DNA from: Camillea tinctor
Lineage: Eukaryota > Ascomycota > Sordariomycetes > Xylariales > Xylariaceae
DNA length: 64,000 nucleotides
Direction of reading: 5' to 3'
Assembly (NCBI GenBank): GCA_022578605.1
Contig: MU394057.1
Location: 910,979-974,978, forward strand
Shown here: in pieces, positions 1 to 11,572 of the stretch
Position numbering within the stretch: position 1 is the first letter of the stretch
How the letters are laid out: each line of letters begins with the position of its first letter
Made by a program: the position numbers and the translations under genes
The notes under the pieces: generated by a model
Seen by the model: the letters and a program-made list of their open reading frames with translations, nothing else
Database searches by the model: none
What the model was told of the DNA's origin: nothing

Positions 1-809
1 AGGCTTATAGAGCTGGACAACTCGATGTTGTAAGTTAACGTGAAGGAAACTATCATAAGCCGGATTTGGCGACCACTTGATGAGACCTGGCTCGGGCCTA
101 TCCAACTTGGAATTGGAGTACTGCGCCATCTTACAGCAATGGTCTGTTCAATTCACAAGACAGACTTTCCCTTTTCTTTATCTCTTTTCATGTGTAAACA
201 CACAACTAGACCTCGATATAGACGAACTTGGTATGTACTGTAATCTCGAGCCGATGTCGAGAGGGCCTATCAGGGTCACGCGCCATTAAGTAGAGACGAA
301 GTCATCTCCCTAGACTTCTAAAGCAAGCCCCTTGGCAGGGACTAGGAGGAGAGAAGGCCGCGAATCAAGAAACTGCTGGGTATCTGGATTGGACCTGGCC
401 GTGGTCATGATGGGTGAAGCAATTACTTAGTAAAGAGGTGGAAGAGGTGGGAGAGTGAATCAGCTTGTGGCTGCTGGTGCATTGTCCAAAGATAAGCTAC
501 CGTAGCTTCGTAGCTGCATATATATACCCCACATTTCTCCAATAATCCGACCAGTCTGCCAGTCTAATAACCAATCGATACGAATTGCGGGGATGCAGGG
601 ACGGGACCCATTAAAAAAAAGTTGGCTGTACTCCCGTACTTCGTGCTTCGTACTTACTTACATTCCAGTCTCCATCTCAAAAATATCTAAGGTTCAATGT
701 TATCAATAACATCCAACTCCCGTAACCTTCTTGTACACAAACTGGAATCGCTTAATAACCTACGTATATACCTACCGCTCGGACAAAGAGAAAATCCCAC
801 CCAGCTACG
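1..809. other. Gene-free flank upstream of EFG1
   Basis: No coding region can be supported here; the open frames are short and lack family resemblance. The last 200 bases are AT-rich with TTACTTACATT and TACGTATATACCTACC words, like other promoter regions in this window, and presumably hold the EFG1 promoter and leader. I see no tRNA or transposon end. Confidence 0.6.
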
Positions 810-1736
810 ATGAGTTCGAAAAGGAAATTCGCGGATTTTAACGCCGATGCGAATTCCCGGGAAGCTCGTCGGCGGGCTCCAGGACATCGCCTACCAAAAA
901 AGAAGGGGGGAAAGGATGAGAAGGACCACAAGACAAGACCCGATAACCTCAACTGGCTCAAAAAACGAGTACGCGATATAGAGAGACGATTCCAGACAGG
1001 GAAGAAGAACCTACCAGCCAATGTTCAAAACGAATTAGAAAGAGAACTGGCCCACCACCGACAAAAGATCGTCGATATTACAGATGATAAAAAGAGGAAG
1101 AAAATGATCACGAAATACCACATGGTCCGCTTTCACGGTACGAATATGAGTATAGATGTAAACATGAATATAGATATGGGTACAACTAACGAATGAATCT
1201 TTACAGAGAGGAAGAAGGCAGACCGGCTTGCAAAACAGATCCGATCCCAACTCGAAGCAGCTACAGATGAGGAGGAGATCAAAAAGCTGAAAGCAGATCT
1301 TCACATAGCCGAAGTGGATGGACTATACGCAAGATATTTCCCTCACCGAGAGCGCTATGTCAGCATGTACTCAGCTCCGTCCCAAGATGCAAAAGAAGCG
1401 GAGAAGTCGGAAAATGCAAGCTCAGCAGCCCTAGCTCTGCATAGAGAACGGCCAGCACTCTGGTCGCTGATAGAGAAGGCATCCGAGAAAGGGGTAGCTG
1501 CATTGACGGCCATTAGAGAACGAAAATCAGTTGGTGGCGGTCCGGCACACAAGACCACGGAGGTACAAGTCATGGAGGAGCCATCTACAACAAAGACTGG
1601 TCGTCCTCAAACGAAACGCTCGTTTGCACCAGATTCTGCGGGTACCCGAAGAAGTAGAGGAAAGGTGAATGAGCTGGCAGAAAGAAATCATGATAGTGGC
1701 AATGATAGTGATGGGGGTTTCTTTGAGGATGAGTAG
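810..1736 (+). CDS. EFG1: rRNA-processing protein Efg1
   Basis: Nucleolar factor of the Efg1 family, which in yeast acts in early 18S rRNA maturation within the 90S pre-ribosome. Two exons, 810-1137 and 1207-1736, joined across a 69-nt GT-AG intron (donor GTACGA, branch-like ACTAAC, acceptor TTACAG), give 285 residues. The ATG at 810 is the first in frame. Residues 1-45 are basic. The Efg1 core follows: DNLNWLKKRVRDIERRF near 45-62, then MVRFHERKKADR across the splice junction, in a long charged coiled-coil region to about 150. The YFPHRERYVSMYS segment near 150-160 is typical of the family. The C-terminus is low-complexity and ends in acidic residues. The splice restores the family reading exactly, so the call is firm. 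The neighbour downstream on the same strand starts 890 bases away and is transcribed separately. Confidence 0.93.
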
Positions 1737-2624
1737 CAAGAGTAGGGGTAATAGGAGGTGGGTGACCTTGCAAACTAACTAATTATTGTGCATATTGATA
1801 CGAATGATACCCCCACCCGACCTATCTCTACTGATCCCCCCTTACTTTAATTTTTTTTTCCTTTTCCCTCTTCTTTGTTCCCCCTAGTGTTGTGGTGATT
1901 CTAATATTGAGATATCTTGGAAGTGTTGAAACTACAGAAAGATAATGAGCTGGTTACTTACTATGTACACATGTGGGTAGGTACATAAGTGGCAGTAAAC
2001 AAAAAGGGGGGAGAGAGACCAATAATATGCCCCATTTATATGCTAGATATGTACAAACACTTGCAGCACATATCATATGGAACCTTAATATCTACCCTGG
2101 GTATTAGGTACTATGTATGTAGTAGGTAACCTAGGTACTTGGAACTATGTATATTTGGAATATGCAGCTAAAATCAAGATAACGCACCAGTGCGGTTGAC
2201 AGAACGGGAAACCACATTTAAAAATGCAAGAGCCTAACCCCACCTGCACCCAACCTTTTGTATGTACCATACTAGGCGTACCAGGCGTATGTACCAGGCG
2301 TACAAACGATGAATGAACGCACCTTCTGCCTACACGCTTCAGTTCAGCCTTGTTCCTACTTCCTGCCCTTTATAGATCTTGAGAAGTTTGCCTAAGATTG
2401 GAAGACAGGTAGGTACATAAGATTACTTAAACTCAGGTTAGGTACTTAACCATACCTAGACCTACTATCTTTATCTTTATCTCCTCACCACAATTTCCCC
2501 TTCCTCTCTCTCTCCTCTCTCCACTCTCCACCTTGATGCATCACCCACCTACTTGCGCCAACGCCAACTTACACAACCTATATATATAATAAGTTACAAC
2601 ACTTGACACTTACTATATTCCGCC
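1737..2624. other. Intergenic region between EFG1 and dsRBD gene
   Basis: No gene is supported. The stretch holds T-rich tracts near 1850, repeated TAGGTA/TACCTA/CCTAGG words around 2090-2150 and 2400-2460, a partial repeat of CCAGGCGTA near 2277-2300, and a pyrimidine-rich stretch at 2465-2530 followed by TATATATAATAAG near 2580, probably the core promoter of the following gene. Confidence 0.55.
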
Positions 2625-3642
2625 ATGAAGAGTACTAGTATGACTGTACCCGCGTCTACTTACGAGACTGTCCAGAAATGGATTGGCCGACAACTCGAGT
2701 CCAACACGGCCGTGACAGAGGCGCAACGAGAGCTTTTGGTGAACCTAGAGCATTCAATCAACCCACCACCACCACCCCGAGCCGAACCAGAGCTAGACAG
2801 CGTCAACTGGATTGGTCTCCTGCAAGGCAGGTTCCCAATCAACCTACACACACACAAAAAAAAAAGGAAACCCCCTTGGTGACTTATCTTGTATTAACCC
2901 TACCTAATTCTTAGAATACCGAGCAGCTCTGCGTATGCCCACTGGCGGATCTGCTGTTGTCTTTACCGAGTCTCAAGTCGATCCGCATTCTGTTGGCCCT
3001 TCTAACTGGCTTGCCCAGGTGACGATCGATGAGCACCCCTCCCCTTTCCCGGGTCCCTCTGGTGGTTTGTTTGAAGATGGCACCCAACCCTCCTTTGCGC
3101 GGAAGAAAGACGCCAAGAAGTATGCGGCCAAGTGTGCTATCGAGTGGCTTAGGGCCAACCAGTACATGCCTCAGGATGGCGTGAAGTTCCCCAAGGTCAA
3201 GCAAGCCGCACCACAGCCTGTACAGAAGTCTACCCAGAAGTCCAAATCGCAGTCAAGTCCACCAAGGAATAACCAACCAAACTCACCCAAAGCCAACAAG
3301 TCTCCGAAAACACCGGTGCCCGTCTCCCCCTTTGATGACACGGAGCCCTCCGCCGTAGTTAAGGTCACCGAACTCTGTGGAAGGCTTGGTTTCAGGATGA
3401 AGTATGTGATAGATCAAGTCTCTCCAAACAGTGAGTTCTTTAACGGATATCCTGATTTCGGAATCTATGCGGCACAATTCCCAGACGATATCGGATGTGT
3501 CAAGAATATCCTCGGTAGGAAGGCTGCCAAGGAAAAGATCGCCGAAGAGCTATTAGAGGTCCTCGAGAAAATTGAGGACGAACGCCGGGAAAGGGATCGA
3601 AAGTTCATGAGTGGCGAATTGTCTGCCGGTACGCCGCTGTAG
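2625..3642 (+). CDS. Protein with two double-stranded-RNA-binding domains
   Basis: Probable dsRNA-binding protein of 309 residues. Exons 2625-2826 and 2915-3642 flank an 88-nt intron. Domain 1 spans about residues 60-147: it begins WIGLLQEYRAALRMP, has the VVFTE strand, and ends in the basic helix RKKDAKKYAAKCAIEWL typical of dsRBDs. A Pro/Ser/Lys-rich linker (about 150-210) leads to a second, divergent dsRBD-like fold (about 213-287) with VVKVTELCGRLGF and a final helix GRKAAKEKIAEELLEVL. No RNase III or deaminase domain is attached, so it is likely an accessory RNA-binding factor; the pathway is unknown. Keeping frame across the intron requires a GC donor (see the intron entry). Residues 1-55 form a short helical, acidic leader. 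Confidence 0.8.
2827..2914 (+). other. Probable GC-AG intron in the dsRBD gene
   Basis: Exon 1 must end in phase 1 and exon 2 begins AA-TAC-CGA, so the junction codon is GAA and the protein reads LLQ-EYRAALR, the normal start of a dsRBD. The only nearby site with that phase and result is AAG|GCAGGT, a GC donor. The GT four bases further on (GTTCCC) shifts the frame, and the GT at 2815 would delete LLQ. The acceptor is ATTCTTAG at 2907-2914. Confidence 0.72.
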
Positions 3643-3998
3643 TTCCAGGAACGCTATAAGCCCATTAAAAAGCTCGACATGGTTAGAAAGAGACCACGGC
3701 TTACCATCTTGGGCACGCATTTTAGGCGATAGTACATCGTTCTGGTCATAGAGTGGAGGAACCTAGAAGGGGTTAGAGAGCATTTTGGATAGTGCATATG
3801 ATTCAAGGGCATTTGGCCTCAGTTTGGTCAAGGCGATTTGGAATAATTATGACTGGATGATACAATTGCTATATAGTGACCACGATGTCTAGAGCCAACA
3901 TTCAATAGAATACAAGGTGCCAATTGATTACAATGTTTTAGGCACATGATATAGTATTCTAGTGTACCAAAGAAGTTTTTCGCAATCCACACTTATTA

Positions 3999-4047
<49 letters not shown>

Positions 4048-4198
4048 TATTGGAGCAAAGTCAAGAACTTCATCCCTGTCCATGACTAACTTAGCAAACT
4101 AGAAACTCATTTGCTGAAATCCTGAAGCCCCCTATTGTACTATCTATCCAACACCATGTACCGTATACATCCCACCCGACCACACGGACCAGATTTTT
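3643..4198. other. Intergenic region between convergent genes
   Basis: The 3' flanks of the plus-strand dsRBD gene and the minus-strand P450 gene meet here. No ORF is supported. The only notable structure is the dinucleotide repeat at 4004-4041. Confidence 0.6.
4004..4041. repeat. (CT)19 microsatellite
   Basis: Uninterrupted CT dinucleotide repeat of about 38 bases in the convergent 3' spacer, followed by T-rich sequence. Confidence 0.95.
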
Positions 4199-6350
4199 TC
4201 ATGAACTCTCCTTCTCAAGGGCGCTATACGCTCTGAGCTGAACCAACGCATCCCGGCACTCCCTCTCCACGATCTCCGCATGCGCAGCAGACCTCGGCAC
4301 GATGGAACACGGGAAAGGCAACGGGCTCGAGTTGAACCCGTCCGAGAAAGCGAATCTAGAAAAAGAGCGTGAGCTTGCCGGGGGGAGAGAAGAAGGGGAG
4401 TGACCAAAGGGTAGAGGGCCGGGCTATCTAGTAACTTACATGTCCACGTCTATCTCCTTGCCCGCGCCGTCCCGCGCCGCGCCCACGTCGAACGCCCACA
4501 GCACGCGCGCGACGTTGAGCTCCACCGACGCGGTCGCCAGGTGCTGCCCCGGACACACGCGCCGGCCCCAGCCGAAGGCGCTGTGCCCGAGGGTGCCGGG
4601 GTAGTCGCGCGGCTGCAGGAACCGCTCCGGGAGGAAGGTGTGCGGGTCCGGGAAGTCGTCCTCGTTTAGGTGGACTTTTGTTTTTTTTAATATCGTGGAT
4701 TAGTAACTTAAATATGCTGGGGTGGATGATGGGGAAGAGAGCGGGAGCGAACTTACTACTCCACAGCGGCGCGATGATGGTGCTCCCCTTCGGGATAAAC
4801 ATCCCCCGGTACGTGTCGTCGGCCGTGCTCGCGTGCGGCGTGCCGCCTAGCACGGCGATGGGCCGCCAGCGCAGCGTCTCGGCTGCGATCGCGCGGGTGT
4901 AGGGGAGGGAGGCCAGGTCCGAGAAGGTGGGGAGCCGGTCGGCGCCCACGACGCGGTCGAGCTCTTCCCGTGCTCGCGGCGCGAATGTATGCCCGAATTT
5001 GGCGCAGGCGAGGAAGAAACTGGCGAGAGAACCGGCGGACTGGACATATGTATAGTTAATAGGTGTGTTTTGTTAGGAGAGATGCTTAAAGAAAAAAAAG
5101 GGGCTAGTTTTAGAAAGCGTGTAGAGCGGGAACGGGAAGATAAATGGGTAGGTAGGTATAATTGGCCGTGAGTACTAGGGAAAGGGGGGCCTGGGAAGAA
5201 ACTCACGGTCTCCACGCCAGCACCAAATGGCGACCCAGCCGCGTACGCGATCTCGAGATCGGACATGCCGAGGCTAGCCTGCTCGTCGAGGAGATGGCCG
5301 GCGAAGCAGTCGGGCAGGGTGCCGCGGACCCGGCGCGCGCGCACCTCGTCCATGAGCTCCGTGTACAGCTCGATGTCCTTCTGCCGCTGCCGCAGAACCT
5401 CCCGCTTCCAGGGAGCGAATATGCTCGGCACGTACTTCAACGCCGGGTACCGCTCGACGGCGTATTTGCCGGGGATGCTAAAGGGAAAAAGGAGGATGTC
5501 GTTAGTTAAGAGGAACCGGAACGGCAGAGAGCGAAAAAGAAAAGGTATTTTCCTCACTTCACCAACGTCAGCCTCTCCATCGCCTCGCCATTCCGCCTCA
5601 CCACCTCATCCGTCCTCACATCCTCGACCCGCCGCCCATACGTAACCGTGACAATCACCGACGCAGCATAGCGCTCGAGATGGGTCCTAAACGCGTCCGG
5701 ATCCCGCAGCAAATCGCGCATCAGCACGGCGCTCTCGCGCGCCTGCACGGGGCGGTACTCGGCACTGCGCCGCGCCGTGAACCCCCCGTGCAGCAGCCGC
5801 CGCCACCGCCGCCACGCGTCCCCGTACGGCGCCATCAGCCCGCGCATGCCCCCCGACAGCAGCTCCCCGCCGACGATGAACCGCGGCCGCGACGAGTGCA
5901 CGGCCCCGCGCCGCTCGAGCAGCTCCCAGGCCGCGCGCGCCGAGCCCAGGATCACCGTCGGCGTGGGCCCGATCTGCAGGTACGCTACGTCCCCGTACTG
6001 CGATGACAGCGAGCGGAACCACAGCCACGGCTTGCGGAGCCCGGGCTTGAGGCTGGGTGGCCCCGGGGGCAGACGCGAGCGCTGCGAGCGGAGGGACCAT
6101 TGACGGCGTAGCTGGAGCGGTGTTAGGGAGGGAGCTGGAAATGGGGCTTTGGGAGAGGGGGGCTGGGATTCCTATGTGTAGGGGCTGGGGAGGAGAATGG
6201 GGGAAGGGGGAGGGATGTTAAAGGGGGAAAGGAGGGGAGGGTTGGGCCTGGGTGTATAGGAGATGGCATACGTACCCTGGGGAATATGAGTCCTAGATAC
6301 GACAGGGCTACGGCAACGACCGTGCTGCACAGGATAGGTATGATTATCAT
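4199..6350 (-). CDS. Cytochrome P450 monooxygenase (O-methylsterigmatocystin oxidoreductase-like)
   Basis: Microsomal P450 of 524 residues that resembles the fungal CYP64/OrdA-like group; substrate unknown. Exons, in transcription order: 6350-6276, 6111-5558, 5477-5207, 5039-4757, 4674-4440, 4355-4199. All five introns have GT donors and AG acceptors and the phases agree throughout. Residues 1-22 are a hydrophobic signal anchor, followed by a basic patch and the Pro-rich hinge LPPGPPSLKPG. The I-helix threonine region GAGVET ends exon 3 near residue 300. The ExxR motif is ETLR at 354-357, the PERF motif is at 410-413, and the haem loop FGWGRRVCPG (428-437) places the ligand at Cys435. All key elements are present, so the enzyme looks intact. 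Codon use is very rich in G and C at third positions, unlike the flanking DNA. No biosynthetic backbone gene lies nearby in the window. Confidence 0.93.
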
Positions 6351-7147
6351 CTTGTATCGAAGTGAGGCCCGGAGTATAATATAGCTAGGTTAGTTTTGTA
6401 GACAGGCACGGGTTATGCTACAGGATATGATGCGCTGGGCAGGCGAGCGGAAAGTGGTAGCTTGCCATAGAGAGGCTATATTGTCTAATAATATAGTTTT
6501 GACTTCGAGCAAGGGGGAAGTTGACGAGGGAGGGCAATCTTCAGTCAACTTCTTCCTTTCTGCTTTATCTATCCAGCTATGTTATTAAGTAAGCTAAATA
6601 TCACCTGGCATAACTGCCGGTCTGCGGGGGAAGAGGATGATGGTGGATACAGTTGGCCGCGGTTAAGAAATGCGTATTTCTGATTGGGAATAGTTTCCCC
6701 CATGGGGAAGACGTGGGGTCTAGCGCAGGGAGTGAGAGAGAGAAAACGTGGAGAAGTTAGTTTTATTCGTTCAATAGGATCGCGGAGGATTGCATCTTTG
6801 GGTTAGGTGAATCCATAATACTGACCTAACCTACACCAATGTGGGCTGAGCAGTAGCTGAGAAATAGCTGAGAAACCATCGTATATCCTCGGATAGCTTT
6901 CTGGAGGGCAGGAGGTTAGACTAACTACCATAACTAAGGATTTGTAAATCAGGTATGTTGAAATTATCTGTGAATTCAAACGTACTCGTGATTCCAAGTT
7001 TTAATGGCTATAAACTAAACGTATACCTATCCGCCTAGTCAATCATCGATTGTCTTGTACAATCTTTCATGTGCATAATAGTCAATGCGAATTTCACTAA
7101 ATCGTAAATAGACGGTACTGCCCCCTAATCATGTGTCGATGCCACAG
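6351..7147. other. Intergenic region, P450 promoter side
   Basis: No gene is supported. It contains the P450 5' flank (6351-6700, with a local purine-rich stretch) and the 3' flank of the S8 protease gene. The sequence turns AT-rich after 6760. Confidence 0.55.
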
Positions 7148-8858
7148 CTACTGTCTGGAATATTGACGAGGTTGACTGCATATGCAGTATGCGGATTCAG
7201 GAGTGACAGACGGTGTAGTCACTATAGTAGCATCACGCGTCTTAGATAAGATAGGGGAACGAGCAAGGGACTCCGAATCGCTTGAAATCGAACTCGTAAG
7301 ACTAGCTCTTGCATGATTCGCATTCATAGCACCTGGGCTCGAGCTAGTTGAGCTAGTGAGGCTGCTCGATGTAGACGAGCTGGTAGAGCAGTAATTATTG
7401 TTCCCAGGTGTGGTATCCCCAGGTAAGCATTGATCGCCCCGAGCCATGTTATAGGCGACATTGATGTAGTCCGGGATCGTGTATGGTGGAAAGACATCCT
7501 ATAAGGCTTTTAGTATAGTGCTTAGAGTTACTATTTCATATCATTAAAGAGAAACGCCCGTGACTGCTTACCCCCTGATCTACCCTGAGGCTACCCTCGA
7601 CCCGAGAGAACGACTTCTTCACTAAATAATTCTTCATCCGCATTCCCACGCTATCGCCAGTGTTTTCGTCGTTCGGGTCCCACGTGAACATGTCCGTGTC
7701 GGAGTATAACGTCAGGTAATACGCTACCAGGCCCGCGACGGCCGGAGCCGCGAAACTCGTCCCTGCCCTCGCAGCGGGATCTCCGTGGGCGTTATAAGTC
7801 ATGACGCCCTTGCCCATTGCATAGACTGTCATCGATCCCCTGGGCAAGTTAGCACCCTGTCCCGAGTTGCCTTCCGGAGACGTGTTCGCAAAAAGTGATC
7901 CTCGGCTGTTGGTTGCTCCGACGGTGATCAGCGAGTTGTCTGCCCTCCCGAACTTCTGCGGCCACAGGTCGCCGATGTACGCTCCCACCTCTCCCGTGCT
8001 GCTGTCGATGCCGTAGTTTCCGGCTGGTATAACGACGGTTATGCCAAGCTCCTCGAAGCGCGCCAGATAGTCGCCGATGAACTCGTCGTACTTCTCAGAC
8101 CCGAAGGATGGCATCTGCCTGAAATCCCCCGCGACTGTAATGAGCACGACGCTGCGCGGCGCCGAGATATCCTCGTGAAGCACGGCGTCTAGGATCTTGT
8201 CGAACCCCTTCTTTAAAGCAGGGACTTTCAGGCGCTCCTCTATGTATTTACCGTATTGCGTGAGCATATTCTTCCACTTGATTAGGTAGAGATTTGCGTT
8301 CCGGGCTACTCCTGTCAACGAGCCTCCCGCGATACAGGCCACGGCGGTTCCATGCCCTTGTGTTATGGTGGTGATCCCAGGTATCAATTCAGGGTCGAAT
8401 GCGACATCATCCATGTTCTCAGGGGCATGCTCAACACCGATGCTGACTTGGTTTCCATCCGACTTGGATAGTGTAAAGTCGTTCGGAATGACAAAAGTCC
8501 TGATCTCTCTTCTTGCCGGATGAGCCTCCCCTGAATTCAACTCGTGCTGAACATTTTGGATGTTGAAACCGGCATCGAGGATAAATATCCACGAACCCTT
8601 CCCCGAGGAGTCGTCGGCTAGATAGGGCTGGGTGGAAGGGACAGTACGCTTAGGTGCACTGAGAATTTTCAAATATAAAGGGGCAAAGGGATCATTCCTA
8701 AGATCTCTCTTGCCCGGCTTGTTCGGAGAGTGAGATGACTTAAGTAAATGGAGATCATGATCTTCTAAAATTGAATGTCCTGTATTACCGCCTAGGATGG
8801 GTGTCTCTTTATCAGAATGAGCGTCATTGTGGCTAGATACGTTGTTCTTTGAGAACAT
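7148..8858 (-). CDS. Subtilisin-like serine protease domain (S8), downstream part of a TAG-split gene
   Basis: Exons 8858-7572 and 7498-7148 with a 73-nt intron give 545 residues if translation began at the ATG at 8858. The S8 catalytic set is complete: Asp95 in FILDAGFN, His169 in GHGTAVACIAGG, the oxyanion Asn281 in IPAGNYG and Ser368 in GTSFAAPAVAGL (numbered from the ATG at 8858). The C-terminal exon is Ser/Thr-rich. There is no signal peptide at 8858. The frame is continuous upstream, through 19 codons that look coding, up to an in-frame TAG at 8916-8918; beyond that it reads into the secreted Ser/Thr-rich protein. Large fungal secreted proteins with a Ser/Thr-rich N-terminus and a C-terminal S8 domain are, as far as I know, a normal architecture. 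I infer this is the 3' half of one gene, broken by a nonsense change, a sequencing error or an unrecognised intron, and not an independent protease. Confidence 0.82.
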
Positions 8859-8915
8859 AGGTTTAATGTCTGGTCCCTGGTTATAGAGCGGATCGAGAGT
8901 ATCTGAGTAAGTAGG

Positions 8916-8918
8916 CTA
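8916..8918 (-). other. In-frame TAG separating the Ser/Thr-rich part from the S8 protease part
   Basis: The minus strand reads ATA-CTG-AAG-TAG-CCT-ACT-TAC in one frame that is open for 860 codons before the stop and 448 codons after it, to the protease intron. Residues immediately after the stop (PTYSDTLDPLYNQG) look like protein. The context is not the classical CAA-TTA or CTA readthrough signal. A 60-nt in-frame segment, 8936-8877, could be removed as an intron (donor GTCAAC, acceptor ACCAG), but that donor is weak. Confidence 0.8.
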
Positions 8919-11572
8919 CTTCAGTATGTAGTTGACGATCGGTATGTGCTTGATCATTTCAGCGTTTGTCAAGTTTAAAGAAGCGTAGTATGCTGGGGCG
9001 ATCTTAGGAGACCAGCTGTTGATGCCCATGTCGTAGCCTTGATTAACAGGGCCGATAAGGCCCTTCAAGGCGTTGTATTGCATGATAGTAGTGCCCCTTT
9101 TGCAATTAATATAGTAAAAGGCAGAGTCCGTCTGCTCCGGACGCTTGTCTTCTGGAGTATCAGCAGGCCAGGCCGGTTTCAACAAATTTGATAGCCTTGA
9201 CTTGTGTCTGATAGCAAGATGTAGACCCCAGATACCAGCTGCCATAGGTGCTACAATGGGCAAGACTGGTTTTGTTTTCGCAAGCTGGAAAAGAGCACGA
9301 CCAGCCGCAGTGGCTCCAGAAATATCGGCCAAATTGAGGAATTGTTGCCAATGGTTCTCAGCTTGAGTAATCCCGCTTCCGAGCTGGTTTATGGTTTCGA
9401 GATCTCTGGGCATAATGTTAGGGGACGAAGCTCTCAGAGACTCGATGGCATTAGCGACATCTTCCCCTAGATTGCCGAACATCTCTTTTACTTGATGAGC
9501 GGTAGACTGGATATCATTCATGGCTTGCATTTCATAGGCACCACCCATGTCTACGAGCCCAGCTGCTGCGTCATAGCCTATGTTTAGGATATCACCTCCA
9601 AGTTTTCCAAAGAGACCAAAGAGCCCCCCGTAGCCGTCTGAAAGTGATGCTGCTCCAGGGATTGCAGAACCGTCCCCTGAGGTGACCAAACCTGCCGCAT
9701 TTATCATGTTTATAAATGAACTTCTGATACTCTCGGGCGACAGGTCGTTGCGCATGCCACAAGGAGCCCATCGAACTGTCCAACCATTTTCGGTCGTCTC
9801 AGGGGAGTTCGACACGTCCTGGGGCTTGAGGAAAACGTGCCCATGGATAATAACTTGGTCACAGTAAATGAAGCCTTCTTGAGATCCATCAGAAAGCAGG
9901 ACAGGAAGTGGAGCTGCTTCACAGGGCGGTACTAGATAACTCGTGTTATCGAAAAAGACTCTGGTAGTAGGTACTGGCTTGAGTGAAGATGCTGGGATTG
10001 GAGTTTGTGATGATGTATCCGAAGTGACTACAGTACTGCTTTCAACTAAGGGCTGGGTTGAGCTCGCTTGAACCGTTGTGTTTGAAGTAGTCATACGACC
10101 AGATGTGCTCGAAGGAGAGATTGAGGCCATGTTGGTATTAGAGGCAGTAATATCGCCGCTCAGGGTTCCTATAGCTAAAGATGTTGAGGGGGAATCAGAA
10201 CTAGGGCCCGGAGATTGCACTGAGCTTTCAGAAGGTGATATAGCTGAGGTTTTAGAGGAGCTAAGAGATGAGCCAGGAGAGGTGACCAAGCTATTTACAG
10301 TCGAACTGTCTATAGATGTTGAACTGTCTGTGGACGTCAAAGGATTCGTAGACATAGAAACATGTGTTGGACCGGCCAAGCTCGTAAAAATACTAGGATC
10401 GGTAGAGGTAGCAGGGCTAGAAGATATAATTTCAGCGCCAGGAGGTGGCGTCATGCTGCTTGTTATACTGCTGCTGCTGCTTCTATGAGTGCCTAGTGAT
10501 GATCCAGACACAGAAAGCGTAGTTATAGCGCCGCCTGGCAAGGTAATTATTGTTCCACCGCTGAGATTGAACGTAACAGTTGTTTGCTGCCCACTCGGGA
10601 GCGGTATGACAGTTTTACTGGCGGTAGCCGGGCCGGACAAGGTGGTCAGAAGCCCCGCGGGTAGTGGCAATATAGTCGTCTTTCCAGAAGCGAGGGACAT
10701 CGTTGACAGCCTAATACCCGGTATGTAAATCGTTGTGACGAAGCCTAAGATAGAACTGCTAGAGATAGTTGTAGTATCGGAAGACCTTGTTGACTGAGTA
10801 GCCGTGGTGCCGGTATTGGTCGTGCTAATCGCTATACTCTGAGAAGCTGATGTATTCGATGTTGCAGCGAATTCAGACTGGGTACGAGTAGATTGGGAGC
10901 TTTCCATACCCACTAAACTACCAGAAAGGCTCGAGGGCAAGACTGTAGAAACCATAGTCTGGGAGCTGGGCGACAAGCTGAAGATCGTGGAACTAAGTTC
11001 GGCAGATGTGGACGAGAACAATGGGGAGGATGTATCTTGGAGTAATCCAGTTGAAGGAGTTCCACCATTATCAGGGGCAGATGTCGTGTCAGATCTAAAC
11101 GAGGAGACGTAAAGGGTGACCGTACCACCAGGGACATCGGTTGACCGCGTGAGTGTGAGCGTGATAGTCTCCGAAGTATCACTGCCGCCGCTGCCGACGA
11201 CTATCGTCGTTAGTAAAGTAGTACTGGTCACATAACTATTAACTAACGGCGAAGCTTGTAGCTTGCCACACGTGCTGGTATCCGTGATGTTTAGAGTCGT
11301 CGTCACATCGCAAACAACTGTATAGTCGGGGGAAGTGGTAACATCCCGGTAGATGAGCTCGTATACAATTGTGCTGTAGACAACGTGTGGATCTATCCAA
11401 CCGAAACACCCCGTGTCAGTCTCTGTGTCCTCTGTGAAATAACTAGTAATACAATAATACTGTCCTATTTCTCGTGGAGATGGATGTGTAATTTATATGC
11501 CTTACCGGTTGAGGTGGCTGCCAGAGTCTTGGAAGTCAGGAACAGGAAAAACAATATCATGTTATGAACCAT
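8916..11572 (-). CDS. Secreted Ser/Thr-rich protein, upstream part of the TAG-split protease gene
   Basis: Exon 1 is 11572-11506 and exon 2 runs from 11431 to the TAG at 8916, separated by a 74-nt intron (donor GTAAGG, acceptor TTTCACAG). This gives 860 residues. The first 18-20 residues (MVHNMILFFLFLTSKTLA) are a clear signal peptide; the exon-1 ATG is needed for it. A short Cys-containing segment follows, then a mucin-like Ser/Thr-rich region from about residue 70 to 510 that is probably O-glycosylated. From about 510 onward comes a globular part with several Cys, mostly helical, including a short hydrophobic run near 740-760. The protein ends at KHIPIVNYILK. By itself it has no recognised enzymatic domain. 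In frame with the S8 domain it would make a secreted protein of about 1425 residues. Whether the two parts are made together is the open question. Confidence 0.78.

Noticed and set aside
8877..8936. 60-nt in-frame intron that would remove the TAG of the protease gene
   Set aside because: The donor GTCAAC is poor and the intron would delete residues that look conserved; kept only as an alternative in the finding.
10078..10488. Plus-strand ORF rich in Glu/Val/Leu
   Set aside because: Antisense of the Ser/Thr-rich secreted protein; the composition is explained by complementing Ser/Thr codons.
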